Shown: positions 54,021 through 62,391 of the stretch, piece after piece
Position numbering within the stretch: the first letter of the stretch is position 1
Layout: each line of letters opens with the position of its first letter
Assembly (NCBI GenBank): GCA_903871875.1
Contig: CAIQIR010000091.1
Span: forward strand, 1-64,000
Length of the DNA stretch: 64,000 nt
Direction: 5' to 3'
From: an uncultured Schlesneria sp.
Lineage (GTDB): Bacteria; Planctomycetota; Planctomycetia; Planctomycetales; Planctomycetaceae
Notes under the pieces: generated by a model
What the model saw: the letters and a program-made list of their open reading frames with translations, nothing else
Database searches by the model: none
Told to the model about the DNA's origin: nothing
Program-made: the position numbers and the translations under genes

Positions 54021-54905
54021 CTAAAACTCGGGTGGCAGGGCCGTTGCATCCGCGAGTGGCTCGCCAATCGACAACAACCAACGTTCACCAACCGATTCGA
54101 AAATCACATCGTCTTCGAAGATGTCGACCACCGTTCCGGTAAAATGACCGATCTCGAAGCGACTACCCTGCCGCAGTTTCAACAGTTTGTCGTGCCCACG
54201 CAACGTGAACCAGATTTCCGGCTGTCCGTCATCCTGTGTCACCGCGGTGAGAAACACTTGACGAGATTCATCCGTTTCCCCGCCCACTCCGAAAATGTTC
54301 CGTTGTGCAATGATCCCGTAGTCTTCCAGCGAATTGTAGCTCAGTCGATGGGACGTCAGTGTCGACAACTGATCCTTGCGATCAGCTCCGGGAAGCACAA
54401 GTGCTTCAATCGTCATAATGACATCCAGCCCACCGCCTTTACCCAGCGGTGTCAGGCTGAGCGATTGGATTTTGTGCAAATGTCCAGCGCGATAGAAATC
54501 GAACAGGAATCGCACGATCTGATGCAATGTTCCTTTGCCTCGCACGGAAAAACCCAGGGCATCGTAAAAGCCCTTGCGACTATTCGCGGCACCCGAATCG
54601 ACGTGGGCCGTTTGAAATTCCGAACGCTCCACCAGCTCCAGCAGCCAGGCTCGATACAAGGACCTCGCAATTTCCGTGTCGCTCGGTAACGACGATTCCT
54701 CCCAAACCGATAGCTTCCTGATCGCCTCCTTACAGGCGGCCAGTTCCTTCTTTTTACCTTTGATCTTCTTCTGCAGTTGCTCTTTGCGGGCTTGCTTCAC
54801 CTTTAAGGGCTCATCGACGTAGGTGCGAAGTACAAAATCTCCGCCGAAGTACAGGATGACCAGACCCAGAACAATAGTGAGCAGTCGTTTCCGAGAGTCG
54901 CTCAT
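54021..54905 (-). CDS. GspM/PilO-like type II secretion component with GspC-like C-terminus
   Basis: A 294-residue inner-membrane protein with one helix (about 7-24), a coiled coil (about 30-65) and a ferredoxin-like PilO/GspM-type region (about 80-180: LHQIVRFLFDFYRAGHLHKIQSLSLTP). The C-terminal part (about 190-290) has NSLEDYGIIAQRNIFGVG followed by a small beta-rich domain, as in GspC/PilP homology regions. It would link the inner-membrane platform to the secretin. GGAGAAG lies upstream of the ATG at 54905; a GTG at 54911 overlaps the preceding stop. Last gene of the operon in this window. Confidence 0.7.
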   Translation of the reverse strand: MSDSRKRLLTIVLGLVILYFGGDFVLRTYVDEPLKVKQARKEQLQKKIKGKKKELAACKEAIRKLSVWEESSLPSDTEIARSLYRAWLLELVERSEFQTAHVDSGAANSRKGFYDALGFSVRGKGTLHQIVRFLFDFYRAGHLHKIQSLSLTPLGKGGGLDVIMTIEALVLPGADRKDQLSTLTSHRLSYNSLEDYGIIAQRNIFGVGGETDESRQVFLTAVTQDDGQPEIWFTLRGHDKLLKLRQGSRFEIGHFTGTVVDIFEDDVIFESVGERWLLSIGEPLADATALPPEF

Positions 54906-54907
54906 GT

Positions 54908-56632
54908 TCACTTCTCCGGAGTATCGACTGAGGGTGATTCCTGTTGTGACCGATCGTCGCTGTTCGGTTCAACAGTTGGCGAAGCTTCTTTGGCCGCAGG
55001 TTCTTCCGTGGCCGTCGCCTTTTTCGAGCCGGTCTTCGCACCTTTGCGAGGTTTTTTCGATTTGGATACCGCCGGTTCGGCCGACTCCTTCGCGCTGGCC
55101 TCCTGCTTATCGGGCTCCTTCGAGTTCGACTCCTTTTTGCCGGACTCTTTCACCTCACTGGCGGATTGATCGTGATCGGACTCTTCCATTTCCACTTTCG
55201 CGGGAGAAAGACTGACCGATGTTTCAAAGCCCCACGAATATAATTTGTCCTGCACACGTTCTTCGACGCGCGGCGTCTGCACCTCGTGCCGCGAATCGCG
55301 CAAGGTGACTTCCATACGAGTGACCACTTTCGGTTCGCGAGCCAAGCCCTGAAATGCGATGCTCGCCTTTCCTCCCCGCGTGGGCGTCATGGACAACCGC
55401 TGAATGACCAGATCCTGCCCCGAAGGAAATTTCGAAGACAGTTCTCGAAGCTCGTCCAACCAGACCACGCTGTTCCCGTTCCAGTCGTCGATCGCCTCGG
55501 TCACTTTCTCTTTTTTTGAACTCTTTTTGACCAGCGCCTCAAGATCTGCCAAGTCGCTGGCCAATTTCTTATTCACCGCGTCGGCCGCCGAGAATAGATC
55601 CCACACGTAGTATCCGCCCGTGCCAACTAGTACGGCCGCCACAATCAACGCCATGGCTAATTGCCGTTTCCGATCCGGTGGTTTTGGCGCCCGTCGAGGA
55701 TGCAGGAAGTCGATGGCATGGTTGCCACCATGGGCCTCGCCCAGCAGCATTCCCAGCAGCGGAATCAACCGTCCAGAAGTTTGCTTCTCCCATTGGCTGC
55801 CCAATGCGAATCCCACGTAAGGGTCGAGAAGTTCGACCTTGGCAGTACTGTCCTTCGAGATCTGCTGCACGATTCGCTCGTACTCGCCGCTGGTCCCGAA
55901 GACATACACGGCATCGATGACTTGACCGACTTCCGAACCCTGCGGCGCCACGAGGAGCGTTCGGCGAATTTCGTCGAGCAGACGTTGCTCGGCCGCTTCG
56001 TCGCCCATCCCGGCCGGCAAGCGCACGGTGCGGAAAAACAGGGGCTGCTGTTGATCAACCACAATCAAGTCGACTTCATCTGCGACGACGTTGACCAGCA
56101 GAGAATTCCCCCGGATGGCCGTTTGTTGCTTCAAGAAGAGTGAGGCCGTTTCATAGGGTCGCACCAGCATGCAGTCAGGGGCATATCCCGCCGCGGTGCA
56201 GACCGTCTTGACGCGATCGAATTCGACTTGCGACAAGGCTGCGGCCGTAATTCGACGCGGCTCGCTCGCACCGCCGACATCGGGAATGAAGTCAATCACC
56301 GATTCATTTGCGATGTTCGATGACTCGATAGCCAGCTGATTCATCACCAGTTCGGGAAGTTCCGCATCCGCGGCCGGCGGAACGGTCAACTGAAACAGTT
56401 CGATCGCATTTCGATCGACACTGGCCAGGACTTTCGCGCCCGAGCGTTTGTGTTTGGCCAGCAAGGCCTGCAACTGCTTTCCCAGTTCGTCATTCTGCAA
56501 TGGACGATCGTCAGCCAAGCCCTTCAGAGAAACACTCCCGGCAGCTTCCAGAGTGACCCGCTCGCCAACGGAATTTCCCAGCACAAAACAGAGCTCACGC
56601 GCGTCGCAATCAATAGCTAAAAGACGTGGCAT
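54908..56632 (-). CDS. PilM-PilN fusion (GspL-like) platform protein
   Basis: A 574-residue protein. Residues 1-315 form an actin-like PilM/cyto-GspL fold (LLAIDCDARELCFVLGN, VLASVDRNAIELFQLTVPP, NSLLVNVVADEVDLIVVDQ). The PilN part begins AIDFLHPRRAP, with a membrane helix (about 324-345), a coiled coil and a PilN-like periplasmic domain (FPSGQDLVIQRLSMTP). About 100 C-terminal residues are low-complexity Lys/Glu/Ser/Ala, probably disordered. In other bacteria these are two proteins, so the fusion is the GspL-like arrangement. The ATG at 56632 has GGAG at six bases; it overlaps the GspK gene by 23 bases. Confidence 0.82.
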   Translation of the reverse strand: MPRLLAIDCDARELCFVLGNSVGERVTLEAAGSVSLKGLADDRPLQNDELGKQLQALLAKHKRSGAKVLASVDRNAIELFQLTVPPAADAELPELVMNQLAIESSNIANESVIDFIPDVGGASEPRRITAAALSQVEFDRVKTVCTAAGYAPDCMLVRPYETASLFLKQQTAIRGNSLLVNVVADEVDLIVVDQQQPLFFRTVRLPAGMGDEAAEQRLLDEIRRTLLVAPQGSEVGQVIDAVYVFGTSGEYERIVQQISKDSTAKVELLDPYVGFALGSQWEKQTSGRLIPLLGMLLGEAHGGNHAIDFLHPRRAPKPPDRKRQLAMALIVAAVLVGTGGYYVWDLFSAADAVNKKLASDLADLEALVKKSSKKEKVTEAIDDWNGNSVVWLDELRELSSKFPSGQDLVIQRLSMTPTRGGKASIAFQGLAREPKVVTRMEVTLRDSRHEVQTPRVEERVQDKLYSWGFETSVSLSPAKVEMEESDHDQSASEVKESGKKESNSKEPDKQEASAKESAEPAVSKSKKPRKGAKTGSKKATATEEPAAKEASPTVEPNSDDRSQQESPSVDTPEK

Positions 56633-58250
56633 TGGACGCTCCATTAGGGGAAGTGGAAATTCCTCCCGGTGTATCGAGCACATCCCATGGATATCCGCGT
56701 CCCAACACCTGCAGATCTTTCCAAAAAAGTCGCCGCGCCGGGCGGCTCGACGCATCCAGAACCACTTCCACCCGCTGCGACAACCGCGACGCTTCGGAAA
56801 AGGCCACGATCTGACCGCGATACACATCGCCGCCAACGGTCAGGTACGGAAAAAACGCCTTCATTTTATCCAAGTTGATCAGGTTTTCAGTGAACAGCCA
56901 GCAGGGATGGTCATCATGCCGACGATCACGTTTCGACCCTGCACCGCGGGACGTCACAATCTGATCGGCCAGTGCCTTGTCGAATCCAGGAATCGCCCGC
57001 AGCACCTCGGGCGGGGCTAAGTTCACGTTGACCCGTCCTTTCAGTACTGGAGCATCTGATACGGTCGTGCGATCATAAAGGATACCAAGGAGCGCCTGTA
57101 ACTTCTCGCGATCACTCGGAAACGGACTTCCCACGACGCTGAAGATGCCTGGCGCAACCGGAACCATGACACGGGATTGCAACAGATCCAAGGGAGACGG
57201 CAGGAAAAACTTCGGGGGATTGACAAAATTAACTTTGACGGTCCCGACATCCACCGTGGTGCCGACTCCCATGTAGGGACCAAATTGCCGGTACAGTGCG
57301 GCGTATGTCGCCACCTTCACATCAAAGGCCTGCGTCATTTGCCGATGCATTTGCCCCAAATCGGGCTGATTCAGATTAATCCGCGGTTGACCGTCACGAC
57401 TTTGATTTCGTTCACCGCTGAACAACGTGAGTAATTCAGACCAGGGCAACGAACTGTCGCCGGAAGCATCTCGGGCCGGAGACACACTTGTCGACGATTG
57501 CTCATCCAGGTCCAGTCGGTGGTTCTGATTCGCGTCGTGCCCGAACAGCGCTGATCGGGTGACTCCTTTGACCAGCAACAATTCTTCCAGCGAATCGGGA
57601 ATACCATTGCGGGGCGAATAAGGAGGATTCTGGGTCGCATAGTAGTCCGCTTCGGCTCCCGATTGTCGTGGAACGACGTCACGATCCATCCAATCCAGGA
57701 TCGCGTCGGCGACGGCTTCCGTCATCTCGGGCAACGCCATCAATGCCAGACGACCAGTCCCCGGACGGCGATATTCCCACTCCATGACCGCATGCAGATC
57801 AAGACGCGTCGATTCGCGTTCGAGCCCATAGCGCCAGCCCGAGGTGCCCGTTTCGTCGTAGTGAGGGGCCATGACACTGAATCGAACTCGACAGAGCGGC
57901 CCCTCTTCATCGGCAACAACCACCCCTCGCATCAGGGTCTCTTCGTCGTCCGTCGAGGACGCAGAGATCGTCGATTGGGCCGTCGACAGGGATTGAGAAG
58001 AAGGCTCGGTCGATTGCGAGCGTTGCAGGTATTGCTTCAGAAATTCTTCGGCCGACGCAATCGCATTCTCCATTTGCAATTGTTCGCCGCGCAAATGGAC
58101 CGCTTTATTCTCGTTGGACATTGAGGCGACGAAGCCAAAACCCGCCAGGCTGATCATCACGACCACGATCATTACCAAAACCAGCACGATCCCGCGTCGC
58201 AGCGGTTTGGGATCTGGACCAAGCTGAGGACGCAAACAGCTTTTGTTCAT
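56610..58250 (-). CDS. gspK: Minor pseudopilin GspK-like protein
   Basis: A 546-residue protein with an N-terminal membrane helix RRGIVLVLVMIVVVMISLAGFGF of the pseudopilin type, a long extension, and the GspK features LPEMTEAVADAILDWMDRD and PRNGIPDSLEELLLVKGV (helix-hairpin-like). GspK caps the pseudopilus tip with GspI and GspJ. It is larger than typical GspK (about 330 residues), with a Ser/Gln-rich insert (about 80-105). The ATG overlaps the GspJ stop by four bases. Confidence 0.82.
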   Translation of the reverse strand: MNKSCLRPQLGPDPKPLRRGIVLVLVMIVVVMISLAGFGFVASMSNENKAVHLRGEQLQMENAIASAEEFLKQYLQRSQSTEPSSQSLSTAQSTISASSTDDEETLMRGVVVADEEGPLCRVRFSVMAPHYDETGTSGWRYGLERESTRLDLHAVMEWEYRRPGTGRLALMALPEMTEAVADAILDWMDRDVVPRQSGAEADYYATQNPPYSPRNGIPDSLEELLLVKGVTRSALFGHDANQNHRLDLDEQSSTSVSPARDASGDSSLPWSELLTLFSGERNQSRDGQPRINLNQPDLGQMHRQMTQAFDVKVATYAALYRQFGPYMGVGTTVDVGTVKVNFVNPPKFFLPSPLDLLQSRVMVPVAPGIFSVVGSPFPSDREKLQALLGILYDRTTVSDAPVLKGRVNVNLAPPEVLRAIPGFDKALADQIVTSRGAGSKRDRRHDDHPCWLFTENLINLDKMKAFFPYLTVGGDVYRGQIVAFSEASRLSQRVEVVLDASSRPARRLFWKDLQVLGRGYPWDVLDTPGGISTSPNGASNATSFSY

Positions 58251-59449
58251 GGCTGACGAGTCCCCCGCTCTGGCGAAATCCGGGCGACATCGGCCACCGG
58301 ATTCGCACGACCGGAAGCATCTGGCGACGGCGGCTCTTCAGCAAACGGCAAATGAATCAATCGCCGGTAGACGGTTCCCTGGCTTCCCGTCTTTAATGAA
58401 CTGCCGCTGGACCCACTCGCTGCAGCCAGCGATTCGCCCGCCTCATCACCGAGATCCTCGTCATCGTCGAGCCGGGCTTGCCCTTTGGTCGCATTGATCT
58501 GCAGCAAGACTTCCACCAGCAGGGGCAGCTTGCGCTGCTCCCAACTATTCCACTCTGATTCCCAGCTCTCGCCGTCGAAATAACGAAACTCCAGTCCGGT
58601 GACTTGTGGAACGTGAAGCACGCCCTGATCCAGCTGAAGGGCCAGGGCATCTTCGGCCGTCCATTCGGAATCACTTTCGGGCAACATGTCCGCCGCCCCA
58701 CCTGTCGTCCCCGACCGAAGATTGGCCAACCTCAAACCAATCCACGTCTCCCAGGCCCATTCACGACGGATCAACCCAGAAGGTCGCTGATATTCGCTGC
58801 TGCTGGATTCCGCAGATCGGCTGAATGTGTATTCGACAGTGCGCAGTTCGGACGCAACAGGTGGACGCGGTTGTCCCGGTTGCAGCAAAACTTCGGCCAG
58901 ATCCGTCGGCTCACGAGCGGTACGAGGATCGGTCTGCAACACAATCAGCCGCAAGGCTTGCTTCGTTCCAAACAATCCGAATTTGGGTGCTGACTGATCC
59001 GAAGTGCGACCGCTGCTATCAGAACTTGTCGTTCTGGGGCGACCGGATTCCACCGTTCCTGGCAACCCACCTGGATTTCTTGTCGGTAATGGCATCTCTT
59101 CGGAGTTCGGTCGAACCATTCCGACGGCGGGTGGCAAAACTCGTCCCACGGCAGGCAAGCCATTTTCCGCCCGCAATGGCGGCCCCGGAAAGAGAGGAGG
59201 CGACTCTTCCACAAGTTGATTTACTTGCGAAATGTCCTTGGCAAATTGTTGCGTCAAACCGCGCGCCAGTTGCGTTTCCTCGATCATCTTCTGACCTGAC
59301 ACGAACAGCTTCAGGTAGATGTCGGACAGGCTCCACAACGCGACCAGCACCACCGAAGCCAAGAGCGACGTCAACAAGACTTCCAACAGCGTAAATCCCG
59401 CACGGGACCGCTGTCGCGTATTGGATCGCTGATCAGATCGCGATCTCAC
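58247..59449 (-). CDS. gspJ: Minor pseudopilin GspJ-like protein
   Basis: A 400-residue prepilin-like protein with leader RAGFTLLEVLLTSLLA; cleavage is expected after Gly18, with Glu23 at +5. GspJ is usually about 200 residues; the extra length comes from a Pro/Ser/Gly-rich insert (about 100-165). The C-terminal domain has a GLEFRYFDGESWESEWNSW motif, typical of GspJ. Overlaps by four bases both the GspI stop and the GspK start. Confidence 0.85.
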   Translation of the reverse strand: MRSRSDQRSNTRQRSRAGFTLLEVLLTSLLASVVLVALWSLSDIYLKLFVSGQKMIEETQLARGLTQQFAKDISQVNQLVEESPPLFPGPPLRAENGLPAVGRVLPPAVGMVRPNSEEMPLPTRNPGGLPGTVESGRPRTTSSDSSGRTSDQSAPKFGLFGTKQALRLIVLQTDPRTAREPTDLAEVLLQPGQPRPPVASELRTVEYTFSRSAESSSSEYQRPSGLIRREWAWETWIGLRLANLRSGTTGGAADMLPESDSEWTAEDALALQLDQGVLHVPQVTGLEFRYFDGESWESEWNSWEQRKLPLLVEVLLQINATKGQARLDDDEDLGDEAGESLAAASGSSGSSLKTGSQGTVYRRLIHLPFAEEPPSPDASGRANPVADVARISPERGTRQP

Positions 59450-59907
59450 GGAGTGTCCTCCCGACGCTGATTTCGTCGTGGGGGAACCGAGAGACTTTGA
59501 TTCGAAGGCTCGCTGGGCGCCGTATTCGCTGCCTTCGGTGATCGACCCGGCAGCCAGCGAACCAGCGAAAAGTGAGCGGCGCGTGACGTCTGCTGCTCTC
59601 CCTGAAACACCGAAACCTTCACGGCGACCAGGTTCTGACTTCGCAGGGGCTGTGTCTCAACCGAGTAAAACCAACCCGGTTCGTCTTCCAATTCCTGCTC
59701 TTCCACCGAAGTTGCGGGCGACACTTCGGCGACGATCTCATCGAGTTTCGCCTGACAGAGCAGTTGGGCCAGATTCAGATCGTAGGCGGCATTCGCCTGC
59801 TTGCGGCCGATCGACGCCAGTTCGATCAGAGCAACCGAACTGCCCAGCAGGACACTCGTGGCCAGCATGACTTCCATCAACGAAAATCCACGCCGTGATC
59901 GATGCAT
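59446..59907 (-). CDS. gspI: Minor pseudopilin GspI-like protein
   Basis: A 153-residue prepilin-like protein, RRGFSLMEVMLATSVLLGSSVALIELASIG, cleavage after Gly7, Glu at +5. GspI forms the tip trimer with J and K. The ATG at 59907 forms TGATG with the GspH stop. The C-terminus is Ser/Pro/Arg-rich. Confidence 0.85.
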   Translation of the reverse strand: MHRSRRGFSLMEVMLATSVLLGSSVALIELASIGRKQANAAYDLNLAQLLCQAKLDEIVAEVSPATSVEEQELEDEPGWFYSVETQPLRSQNLVAVKVSVFQGEQQTSRAAHFSLVRWLPGRSPKAANTAPSEPSNQSLSVPPRRNQRREDTP

Positions 59908-60545
59908 CAACGTAATTCCTGGCGGTGCGTTTCTCCAATTTTCGCAATGCCGGTCAGGCTGCTCAGTTTCACGTCCAAACGCAAGTCAGGCTCGCCACGC
60001 AAGCTGACGACGGCATTGGTCGTATCGCCATTGGGATAGAAAACGGCAAGCTCCGTCCAAACCTCTTCGTCGTCAGCGGCTTCGCTACGTTCGATGGTCG
60101 GCACGTCGTCGTTGACCGTGACTTCAAAACAGATTCCGTCAGGAAGCTCTTTTTCTTCCGGCATCAGATCGGACACCTCGGTCAATGGCGAGCGTTCCTC
60201 GGCACTGGTTTGTGACGTTTCCGCTTCCAATTGCTCCGCGGCGCTGGGCTTCGATTCGTCCGTCGATTCGTCGTCCGACGCCGCCATCACTTGGAACTTG
60301 CCGGTATGCATCTGGATGCGAAAAACTTGAGCGACGCCCGACTGCATGGCTTTCAGGCGCGCCTTGGCCAATTCCGTACTCACCTCTTGGGCGGCGGCTT
60401 GCAGTCGCATTTTGCTCAGTGGCGATTTCAGCATGGGCCACGACATGGCTGCCATTCCTGCCAGAATCGACATCACGATGACCATTTCCATCATGGAATG
60501 GCCGCGACGATTGCGAAGTTCATGGTGTGTAGTGTTCATCATCAT
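59907..60545 (-). CDS. gspH: Pseudopilin GspH-like protein
   Basis: A 212-residue protein with a leader RRGHSMMEMVIVMSILAGM, so His instead of the common Phe at +1, but Glu at +5 retained. The middle part is acidic and Ser-rich (about 90-150), with the C-terminal VVSLRGEPDLRLDVKLSSLTG typical of GspH/FimT domains. Three tandem ATGs open the gene, overlapping the GspG stop; AAGGA lies upstream of the third. Confidence 0.82.
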   Translation of the reverse strand: MMMNTTHHELRNRRGHSMMEMVIVMSILAGMAAMSWPMLKSPLSKMRLQAAAQEVSTELAKARLKAMQSGVAQVFRIQMHTGKFQVMAASDDESTDESKPSAAEQLEAETSQTSAEERSPLTEVSDLMPEEKELPDGICFEVTVNDDVPTIERSEAADDEEVWTELAVFYPNGDTTNAVVSLRGEPDLRLDVKLSSLTGIAKIGETHRQELR

Positions 60546-61021
60546 TCCTTGTCTTTTTTATCGCTTTCCCAGCTCACGATGTCGTCTTCAGTGTTGTCCT
60601 GACCATCGGGGCCCATCGACCAGATCTCGGGTTCTTTTTTCTTCTCGCTGGTCTCGCTGTGGGTCCCGGGAAATTCGTATTGGTACTCATTGCCCCAAGG
60701 ATCTTTGGGAATGGAAGATTTCGTGATATAGGGTCCTTCCCATTTCGATTTCTTCTCGTCTTCGCTCGACGGATCCTCGGTCAATGCCGACAGACCCACG
60801 TCCGTTTCGGGATAGGTCTTCATGTCGAGCACGTATCGTTCGAGCGCGGCCATCAGCATTCCAATTTGCGTCTTGGCCGCACTGATGTCTGCCTTCTGCT
60901 TGCTGCCCAAAATTCGCGGACCGACCATCGAAATCAGCAACACGAGAATGGCCAGCACCACCAGCATTTCCACGAGGGTGAAACCGCCCCGCCTTCGTTC
61001 ACAATTCTTTGAGTTTCGCAT
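60542..61021 (-). CDS. gspG: Major pseudopilin GspG
   Basis: A 159-residue type II secretion major pseudopilin. The leader RRRGGFTLVEMLVVLAILVLLISMVGPRI gives cleavage after Gly13 and Glu18 at +5. The C-terminal YPETDVGLSAL...WEGPYITKSSIPKDPWGNEYQYEFPG and WSMGPDGQDNTEDDI is the canonical GspG end, with the Ca2+-site-type acidic residues. It is preceded by 138 bases after gspF with no clear terminator. Confidence 0.95.
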   Translation of the reverse strand: MRNSKNCERRRGGFTLVEMLVVLAILVLLISMVGPRILGSKQKADISAAKTQIGMLMAALERYVLDMKTYPETDVGLSALTEDPSSEDEKKSKWEGPYITKSSIPKDPWGNEYQYEFPGTHSETSEKKKEPEIWSMGPDGQDNTEDDIVSWESDKKDKE

Positions 61022-61159
61022 CGTTCCATCCTCTCTCTAAAAAGCATCCTGGGTGTATCAATTTTTGGCCGTGTTAAGTTTTCAGAGTAACGACAAGCCA
61101 ATGATCCCAACGGTCCCGTCGCTGCGAATCACTGGCGTCATAATTGGGTGGGAGTTCAA

Positions 61160-62368
61160 TCAACCCATTGTCGCACTCATTTCAAAAACGGGTAATAGCA
61201 AAGCGGTCAGGACGAAAAGCACCACGGCTCCCAGGATCATCAACATTGAGGGTTCCAATAGTCGTACCATGACATTCAGTTGACGTCCAATTTTCCGATC
61301 AATCCCATCCGCAATATTGATCAGAACCTTCTCTAAATTGTTCGATTCTTCAGCAATTGTGATCATTGCCATGATTGGTTTAGGAAAAAGCCCACATTCC
61401 TGTAAGGGACGGGCCAAGGTTTCCCCTGACGAAATGTTCTTGGCCGAACCATGAATGGCGGCCGCCAAAACGCGATTTCCTGTTGCATCGCTGCTAATTT
61501 CCAGCGCGCGAAGCAGTGGTACACCGTTTTGCAGCAGCGTTCCCAGCACCCGACAAAAGCGTGACAGCGCGGTCGACAGAAAGATCGGACCGAGCGCCGG
61601 CAGCTTGATCTTGTACCGATCGACCATCAATCGAGCCGAGTCGGACTGCAGTCGCTTTCGCAACCAGAAAAACAGCCCCACCAAACCCGCCGCCAGAAAC
61701 ACGCCGTATTTCCCCAGCACATCGCTGATCAACAACAGCGCGACCGTGGGTCCGGGCAGTCCACCGGCCTTTTCCAATTGCTTAAACAGCTCCGCGAACT
61801 TGGGCACAAAAAAAACAACCAGCACCACGGTGACTACAGATCCTGCCACACCCAGGAATGCGGGATAAGCCATCGCACCGACGACCTGCCCCTTCATCTC
61901 TTCCTGCATCTCAAGAAAGTCGGCCGTGCGTTTCAACGCGTCTTCCAGGAAGGCGCCTTCCGATCCGGCGCGAACCATGCTGATCGTCAATTCGCCGAAG
62001 ACGTCCGGATGTCGTGCCAGCGCCTCATCGAACGGAATCCCTTCGGCCACCTTATCGCGAACATCGGCCAAGACCTCGATCATCACTTCGCTCGAAGCTT
62101 GTTCGACCAGGACGTTCAAAGCGGCCATCAGCGACACGCCGTTCTGCAGCAGGTCCGCCAGTTGAGTCAAGTTGTTGGCGAGCAATTCGGCTTTGACGCG
62201 TCTCGACTTGGGCCACAGCCTCATCGGCCCCTTGGCCTCGTCGACGCGAACCGGAAACAGCGCGCGATCCTTCAACAACGAGAAGACATCTCGTTTGTTG
62301 TTGGCGGTAATCACGCCTGAAGCGTTCTGTCCCGTCGCGGTTCGTGCTGTGTAGGCAAATTCCGGCAT
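61160..62368 (-). CDS. gspF: Type II secretion inner-membrane platform protein GspF
   Basis: A 402-residue T2SSF protein. The N-terminal PEFAYTARTATGQNASGVI is typical. Two T2SSF repeats (about 70-195, containing LADLLQNGVSLMAALNVLVEQ; about 265-395, containing FCRVLGTLLQNGVPLLRALEI) each are followed by hydrophobic helices. GspF is the membrane core contacting GspE and the pseudopilus. It starts 23 bases after the gspE stop. Confidence 0.95.
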   Translation of the reverse strand: MPEFAYTARTATGQNASGVITANNKRDVFSLLKDRALFPVRVDEAKGPMRLWPKSRRVKAELLANNLTQLADLLQNGVSLMAALNVLVEQASSEVMIEVLADVRDKVAEGIPFDEALARHPDVFGELTISMVRAGSEGAFLEDALKRTADFLEMQEEMKGQVVGAMAYPAFLGVAGSVVTVVLVVFFVPKFAELFKQLEKAGGLPGPTVALLLISDVLGKYGVFLAAGLVGLFFWLRKRLQSDSARLMVDRYKIKLPALGPIFLSTALSRFCRVLGTLLQNGVPLLRALEISSDATGNRVLAAAIHGSAKNISSGETLARPLQECGLFPKPIMAMITIAEESNNLEKVLINIADGIDRKIGRQLNVMVRLLEPSMLMILGAVVLFVLTALLLPVFEMSATMG

Positions 62369-62391
62369 GGAAACCTATCCGCTGATTCGAG